DNA of 58,507 nt. Source: Planctomycetota bacterium. GTDB taxonomy: Bacteria; Planctomycetota; Phycisphaerae; Phycisphaerales; Phycisphaeraceae. This document shows, piece after piece, positions 44,901-53,900 of this stretch. A model generated the notes under the pieces. That model was given only the letters and a program-made list of their open reading frames with translations, was not told the DNA's origin and ran no database searches. How positions within the stretch are numbered: the stretch's first letter is position 1; the number at the start of each line of letters is the position of its first letter. Position numbers and translations under genes: made by a program. The stretch lies in the NCBI GenBank assembly GCA_024279865.1, contig JAJRRC010000115.1:1-58507 (forward strand), given 5' to 3'.

Positions 44901-47900
44901 GATATTAATATCCACCAAAGTATCCGTGCCGGCGGTGTCATCATGAATTACACCCAAAAACTCAACAAAGGAGACGTTGATTGCAGATTCAATCGCACTG
45001 TTCAGCTCATCGGTGGTGGTCACGGTTTGGGCGTTGGGGTCAATTGTTTGCAGATTGCTCAAAGGAGCACCCGAACCAACTCCAAATGCACGAAGCTCCA
45101 CGCCTCGGTTACGCAGGTCAGCCACTTCATCGCCATAAGCCAAGACATCAACAACACCGGTATCAGCATCATCGCCTGGATCATCATCGAGCACACCCGC
45201 CGTGGGCTCACCATCAGAGAGGAAGATCATCACGCCATCACCAGAGACTGTTCCCAACGTGGCAAAGACATTATCGGCAGTCTGAAGGGCGGCTTCGTAA
45301 TTGGTCAGTTGTCCCACGCCGTTGTGGCCGATGGTAATTCCTTGAAGGATGTCCACCACATCGGGGATGCCGTTCATGTTTGCATCGGTATTGGGATTGA
45401 TTGAAATTTCGATTTCACTGGTCGTACCCGGGTTCATATCCAACGAGGCTGATGTTTCGCCAAAGACGATGATTGAAACATCGGCGGTATCGCCGAGTCC
45501 TTGGTCGATCAGTTGCTGGTTTAATGCGATAAAGCTAGCGAGTTCTGCATCTAAAATAGTATTGGCCAAGGTATCGCCATTGACATCTCCCACAGCCGTT
45601 CCGCCGAAGGGTCCTGCTGCACTACCGGACACGTCAATGACCATGACGACATCGAGTTCTGTCGGGATTTGGTCATCGACTTGTTGGGCTGCCAGGGCGG
45701 TCACATCATCGGTGACGGCTTGGCCGTCGAGTTCCAGATCACCCACGCGGATGGCCACGCCGGTGATTGGATTGATTTCGATCAGTTCACGGATTTCGGA
45801 GGTTCCACGTGTGCCGACGGTGTAGAGCTTGCCGGTGACGGGATCGGTTTCAAGGGTAAAGAGGTTCTGGACATCGAGGCCATTTTGAGCATCGTTGGGG
45901 TCTTGAATAATGCCACGGTTGATCAGAGAGGTTGCCAGTCCGCCGGTGAGGTTTGGCGTTCGGGTAATTTCCATCAAAGAGTAGTCATTGGTTCCATCGC
46001 CATCGGTGTCTGTGCCGTTGTCGTTGATGAAGAAAATTTGCTGTGTATCGGTGACCGTCATCGCAATGGGATCAAAGTCTGCCGCCCGAGCGAGGAAATC
46101 ATTGGTTTGGCCGATGGTGGTGGTGGGGGCGGGGGCTTGGGTATTAAAGCCCACCAGATGTAGCACGCCACTGTCGTCGGAATCTAGTGCGAGGATATTG
46201 GAAATGGCAGCCCCGAATTTATCGGTAATTTGACCAAGCAGGTCTGCGCCCGTGGCAGTCTGGCGATCTTCTTGGAGTTGATACAGCTCGGTCACGCCGT
46301 TGTTGTCGTTGATGGCAAACACTTCGCCGGGGGCTCCGGGGACCCCTTGGGCGCCGTCAGGCGTGACCGTCATGGCGGTAAAGTTGAAGTTCTCACCAAG
46401 GTCACCATTGACGGACATAATCGGTGCTTGGTTATCTAGTGAGGAGTAAAGCTGGGTATTGGTGCGTCCACCATCGATGTCACTGTTGTCATACACCGCA
46501 AAGAACTTGCCCTCGGGGGTCGAGGCATAGCCTTGCAACTGATCAGAGACGCTGCCGCCATAGCTGCTTTGGGTTGAATCGTTGGGGGAGACCACATTGA
46601 GCGCGACCATTCGACGTCGTCCACTTAATGCGTTGGCATCGGTTCGTGAATCATCAATGACCACGGCATTGTTCGACGCGTCAAAATCCATTCCCGTCAC
46701 ACGCAAACCGCTGGCGACGAGGGTATTCCCATTCATGCTATAGAACCGCCCCCGTGCATCGGAAGCTAGCCCTGTAAAGTTTTCACCCACCGAGCCAATT
46801 TCACTTAACGCAAAACTCGACAAGCGTGCATTGCTGACATTGATCTGCATCAACATCCGCTGACTGGAACCAAACGCGTCATTGATTGCGATGAGTTCAT
46901 TGGCGGTGTTGAATTGGATGCCGCTAATGACAGTGCCTTGACCATCAAGTTCGATGAGTTTGGCTGAAAGAACTTCTGGGGTAGTGGTGTTGATTTGCAT
47001 GAGCAGGTCACGATTGCCTGCTGCACCAAAGTTGGTCACGGTCAGATTATCCGTCGATGAAATGATGGTTCCAAGGGTGGTCGTGGCATGAGCCACGGTC
47101 ATGCGTGCTTGGCTACTGCTAGAAGTATTGAAGGCAAGCACCTCGCCGGTAAAGCTCGCGTGGGCGTTGATCGCGGTGACCAAGTTGGCGGCCGTGTCTG
47201 CGGCAGTGTCTCCGACCAACACGTCGGTATCTGCATTGACCACGGTGCTGACAAAGTTAAACGTGACGACTGCTGTTGCACCGCCACTGCCTGCTGCCAC
47301 GGCAATGCTATCGCCCACAGCCACATTCGTATCAAAGATAATACTGGCAGTGCCAACAGCACCGGTGGCAAAGAGATTGCCATCAATGTCAAACGACAAG
47401 CCGGAGAATGAACCGATGAGGTTGCTGATGTCGGTTCCCAGAAAATCACTGCCGACTTGCGTCATGGCAGAAGTCGTGCCATTGGACCTGAACAAGCCCA
47501 TACTTCCGCCATGGTCGGCAATGACGTACAAATTGGTTCCGTCAAAGGCCATGGAGGTGATCCCGGTCAGAGCGACGGGGATGCCAGCATCGTCGGTGAG
47601 ACCCCCCACCAAAGCGGTCTCGGTAATCTCGCCATCAGTTGCATCGCGGGTAATGGTGTGTAACTCAAATACGCCAGCAATGTCATTAACGACATAGCCG
47701 GTGAGGCCGTCGTCTGACATGGCCATGGCAGCCACGTTATTAAAGGCCAATGGAGCAGCCAAAGCTGCATCTTCCGCCACGGCCAAGCCGGGGACTGGGC
47801 CGCCGACTTGTAGGTTTGGACGGCCGACACTGGTGGTTACCAATCGGTCTTGACCCGCGGTGGTGCTATTTAACAGGCTAAAGAAAGCATTGTTTCCATC

Positions 47901-50900
47901 GGTCGCATAGCCCACGGTGTTGTCAGGCAAAATGCCTTGCCGCGTCAGAGCCACGGACTGGGTATTGGGGGTTGCTTGATCGAGCATCACCAGACGCAGC
48001 CCGGTCGTGCCAGAGCGATCCAGTCCCGTTAGTTCGTTAAACTCATTGACCGCCAAAGAGGTGATGGTGGTATTGTCGCCGTTGACTAGAACGGTGCCGA
48101 CACCGACATTGCTGACGGTGCCATTCGCCATATCTCTGCTAATTTCGACGAGCGTATCTTTGCCACCCACTTGGCGAATACCAAAGAGCGTGTCTGTATC
48201 TTTCACAACCAATGCGGTGAAAGTATCCGTTACATTACCGTTTGTATCTACCAGATCAGCAACTTTGCTGACTACACCCGCATTGCTAATGGTGTACAAC
48301 GCCTGTGGTCCTGTCAGCGAAGTGCGGCCGACAAAGTACAGGCCGTCAGCACCATCACTGGTCAAAGAACTCACTTCAAGAATGTTATTGGCCCCCTCAA
48401 CGAGTGCAATCACCGTGGTGGTGTCTGTCACATTGCCATCGGCATCGCGTACCAATTCACGCACTTGGAAACCATCTTGAACATTGTTTACTTCGAGAAG
48501 CCAAGTGTTATTGTTCACCGTCTGTTCAACCGCCACTGCCAATGGGTCATTGCCATCGATCGTGATGCCATTTCCCATCGGCACCACCACGTCCGGCACA
48601 GCTCCATTGGCAAACTCAAAGGTTGCATCTGTCGCATTGATACGAATGAGCTGTTCAAGACCATCAAAATCCTGAATCACGCCAAAGAGAAAAGTCCCTG
48701 TGTTGTCAAACGCAATGGCAGTAATGGGTTGAGAGGAAATGCCGGTGCCGGCCCCGATTTCAGTTGCCTCACCCGTACTTGGATCAATACTATAAAGACG
48801 ATTGACCGTGTCGGTCCCATTTTGACCGATCACAAACAGATTGCCTGTATTGGGATCTGCATCGACTGCGGTGATATTCACGATGAGCGTGCCAGTGGAT
48901 GTTTGCACCTGATCAATCAACGTAAACGCTGACACATCACCCGTGGTACTATTGACTTCCACGCGGTAAAGCAGTGACGCATTGTTGCCAATGGATCGAA
49001 TGGCAAACAATTGGCCTGCGGAGTTGGCGGTCAGATCTGCAATATCAAATACGCCGCCGAGTCCGCCACGGAATTGACTTTCAGGGACAAAGCTGCTCAA
49101 GGAGCCAATGAGACGGTCGCCAGTAGCATCGCTTTGAACGCTGAAGAAACGTCCATAAGCGTCCGAAGCGAGTCCTTGAAGATCGTTTAGCGTCGCATCA
49201 GGAAGTGATTGTGAAGCTGAAATCTCAGGCGTTGTTGTGTTTAACTGAATCAAACGCCGATGCGGTGTCATACCACCGGCATCAATCAGTGAATCATCGT
49301 AGGCCACCAAATCACCGGCACCATCAATATCCAACGCGGCAATTCGAGTGTCTAAATCATTGACCTTCACAATACCCGAATCGTTGCCGACGGGAACGAC
49401 CGCACCGGTTGCCATGTCAATGGTAATCAAGCGATCCTGGGCATTGTCTACATTGCGTTCAATGGCAAACAATTGATCGCCTGTCGCGTTGAACGTCATG
49501 GCGGTGATCGGATTGGTCACATCTTCATTTTCTCGCACCACGCCCACGGCCGTGGCTGCGGCAGTGGTCCCAACCGTATAAAGCGTCTGCTGAAGATTGC
49601 TCGTCCAAAGTTGAGTCTGGGTCAGACTGGTATTAAAACTCAACAGTTCGCCGTTGGCTTTGACTGTTAATCCAACAAGACCCGCATTGATCGTGGTGCT
49701 TGCACTGTGCGTATAAATGCGAGATTCAGTCGCAGGCGCATCGAGATCAATTCCGATTAACTGACGGTCGGTCGCACCATCCAAACCGGTTGCCACGGCA
49801 AACATCACGCCGTTGCGGATATCCGCAGATAAAATCGTGGGGTTCAACGCACCTGCACCTGGATCAATGGTAATGTTGCCGACCAAGTTGGTTGCGCCAG
49901 TCGCTAAATCAATGGTAGAAAGTTGGTAGGGGTCGCCAGCGTCTATGGGGGCGGTCACACCATAAAGCGTGGTCGCGTCGGTATCCATTGCCAAAGCAAC
50001 AAACGGGCCATCGGTATTACCCAAGACGGTCGCGCCAACGCCACCACCTGTGGCGAGGCCTGCTACGTTGGTCACTTCAAACAATTCGGGTTGTGAAGTT
50101 GCGACCAATAACTGATCTGCGTTTGTTCCATTGCCTTTGATGGCGACAAGGTCGCCACTCGCATCGGCTGACAAGCCTTGTAAATCCAAGGTTGCCACAC
50201 TGCCTGTCAATATGCGTGACAAGGAGGGGTCCGTTGGGTTGATCGCAATTAACTGTTGATCGCTTGAGCCATCAGTATGCAGGCCGACCAATTGACCATC
50301 ACGCATGGCGATGTCGGTGATGTTTGAAGGTGTTGCTGTATCAAACACAATATTGTTGGTAACAGAGGTCACCACATCAAGGTTGTCAAAGGCGTCAAAG
50401 GTGCCTCGCACGAGATATTGGTCGACACCTGCCGTACGAACCGCAACGACTAGATCCGTGGCCGCATCGTACACCAAACCGACAAACTGGGAATTATTGG
50501 TATCAAAAGTGCTATTTCCATCACTGAGCGAACCGGCACTGCTCAACGAAGTGACTGTGCCGGTGTCTGGGTCAATGGCAAACAAGTCAAAGTTGGCACT
50601 TGTGGTCAGCGTACCAACCACATACAACCGGTCCCGTCCCGCGTCGTAGGCCATGGCTTGAACATTTTCCAAAGCCGTTCCCAAAGCGACATCCGTCACC
50701 GTGGTGATATCGCCCGCACCATCGCGGCCCAAACGCTTAAGGATCAAATTGCCCGCATCTTCAACGAGTACCAAAGTGTCTTGATTGGCACTGTCAGTCT
50801 GGACAGCCAAGCCTAGGACATTCAGATCACCAAGCCCACTCACGGCCGTATCTGTCACAACCGTATCAGGTAAAAATTCATCGGCCGCAGTTGCCACAAT

Positions 50901-53900
50901 AAAGAGCTTGCCCGCACCATCAGATTCAATCGTCGCGGTGCCCATCAATGCATGGCCAGTGCTATCGTTGAGCTGGCCAATGAGACCAAACGTATCCACG
51001 GTGCCATCGGCTTTCTGAATCACTTCATACAGATCAATGGACTGACCATTATTGACCAAAGCAAAGATACGTTGATTGTTGTTGGCATCAAGCACATCAG
51101 AGACGGTGACATCCACGATATTAAAGGCACCGCCGAGGTCGCTGCCGATGTTGGTGCCTGGGACCAGTGAGGAAGCATCCACACCCACGGTCCACAAGAC
51201 GTTGCTTGCTGGGTTGAGGTCCAATCCGTTGATATCTAAAATGGCATTGCCGGTGGTTGTATCAGCAATCATTCCAAGATTGTCATTTCCCGAAGCATTG
51301 TTATCTGTATCGCGGGTGATTTGAAGCAAATCAAAACCTGCCGTCGAGTTATCAGAGGCAAATATTTGGCCTGAGGCACCAATGGTCAAAGCTGCAATAT
51401 CAAACGTGCCGCCGAGCGTGCCGGTATCGCCATAGGCTGTACTTGGCACTTGACGGAAGCTATTGGCCAACCACAGTTGGCTGTTCACATTGTTGCCCGG
51501 ATTGGCAAAAACGCTATACACACGGCCAGCACGGTCAATCGTCAAGCCGTTGAGATTGTCATTAATCACGCCCGGAGCCAGTCGTTGATCGGCCGTGCCA
51601 TCGGTTCGATCAATAAAGATCAGCTCACGGCCATCGACCGTATCACGAAAAGCCACCAACGTCCCCGTACCAAAAGTATCCATCGAGACAATTTGAGATG
51701 TCCCCGCTGTGGGGGTAATATCTCCGATCAAGGTGTCCGTGGCGGCGATGTTACCACCATTGATCACATTGTCGCCAGAGGCACTGTCCGTTCCTGTGCC
51801 GTTGTCCGAGCCACTGATCTTCAGGTCATTAGAAGTCAGGCTTGATGCAATCACCAAAGTACCAGCACCGCCTGCAGTGTCCGTAATGTTCATCCCTATG
51901 TTTACGGTGTTGATCGTTGCGGTAACGGATGAGAAGGGAATTCCCGTTGTCAGGTTACCCGTATTGTCCGTGACTGAAGCACCTGCTCCAACGGTTCCCA
52001 CGAGGGTCAAGGTGGTTCCCGTGGTCGTTTCCGTCGCTCCCACATCCAGATTGCCTGCTGTCTGCTGTGCGTTGATGGCGGTGACAAGGTTTGTGAGTGA
52101 ATCAGCCTGTATCGCGCCACGCAGACTCCCGACATTGCCCGCACTGACCATGATGTTGGAGCCTTCAAACGTACCATCAAGTGTGAGATCGTCTGTGCCG
52201 TCAACGCCATCAATACCAAAAGAGGTGGTTGTCGCATTGGAATCGATGGTCAGGGCTGCGACGCCCACGCCTGCATGGTCGATGATATCAAAACCGCTCT
52301 GAGCTGCGTTGATGGTTGCTTCAATGGCGGAAAAGGCTCGAACCGCAATAAAGTTTTCCGTGGCTTCAGTGTCAGAAATTCCCAGTGTTCCAACGCCAGC
52401 AAGTCCAACGGTGGTGTGCCTGAGGTGAACAAGTTCGTCTCCTCCAATTGTCTCGGTGGAGGTGGTGAGGGCGAGGGATTGCGCATCAATGGCTGTTTGG
52501 AGAGCATCTCGAGTTGCTGCAAGTGTTCCTGTGTTGAGGACAGCCACGTTGCTGCCAGCAGGGGTTCCATCGGTGAATTCAAAGGTAACCGTTTGGGCCC
52601 CATCATTGATGGTAATGGTATCGCCCGTGGCGGGAACGCTTGAAAGGGTGACGGCTGCCGTGGCCAGGTTGGTTGCTGCTGTGTTAATAGCGTTGATTAC
52701 ATCGCCCACGGTGGTGATACCGAAGAGGTCCACATTGACGCGATTGCTGGCCAGCCCATCGGTGCGAGTAATATCAAATGTATTGGTGACATCCACGCCC
52801 GCACCGCCGTTAAGCGTGTTGAGCGGTGTGGCATTGGTCATGCCCGTATAAAATTCAAAGGTCACAGCCGGATTGGTTCCATCGTCCACGGTCAACGTTT
52901 CGCCTGCCGCGATATTATTCGTAAACGTGACGTTGGAGCGATCCTGATTCAGAAGGGCGATCAAGTTTGCCACGGTGCTGGTCCCGTCCAAACTTCTCAG
53001 GTCCACAGCAAACGTGATGCCGTTGGTATCGGTGATGTTAAAAGGTGTTGACAGATCAATGCCACTGCCAGCATTTAACTCACTGAGCCCGGTGGCCGTG
53101 ATATCACTGCCATTCACCCGATAGAGAACGTCTTTCGAGGTCCCCACATTTCGACTCACAGCGTACAAAGCCAATGTGCCTGGATTACTGGTGTCATCGG
53201 CAAAAGCCAATGCCGTAAAGTTATCAGTGGAACTCGGGTTGATGACACCCACTGCGATGGTCGTGCTGATGGCTCCATCGACGAGGGTCAACTGATACAG
53301 TGTCTGATTGACGCCCGTTTTACCGATGAAATACAAATCACCGCTGACGGGATGTGCTTCAATGGCTTTGATGGAGGTGATGGCGTTGATGGAGGTGCCG
53401 TCGTCGTAAGAGAGTGGCCCCAGATTGGTAAAGCCCTTAACCTCGCCGCCTGGGGCATTTTGTTCAATACGATATAGGTCAAAGCTAGTTCCCACGCCAT
53501 TGCTGGTATCCACCACAGCAAACAAAGCATCCGCGGTTGTTGAAGTCATCGCCACGACATCAAATTCATCGCCCAGATCACCGCCGCCGGTAATTGCACT
53601 GTCGATTTGGCTTTGTGGGATTAAGTCCAACGTACTGCCTAGCAAGGCAGGGTTCAGAACCGAATCATCATAGACCGAGTAAAACAAGAACCGTTCATCT
53701 GCGGTGAGACCATCGGTGTTGTCAGGCACATCACCTGCGTCGGAGGTGGCGATTGAATCGCCGGGCGCTACGCTGGCTTGCCGATCAATCTGGATCAACA
53801 CGTCTTGCGTGCCAATACGAACCGAGGCATACAAGATGCCATCGCCGCCGCCACTTTCATCCACTGCTAGGCCAGTTGCTGAATCTGTCAAAACACCGTC

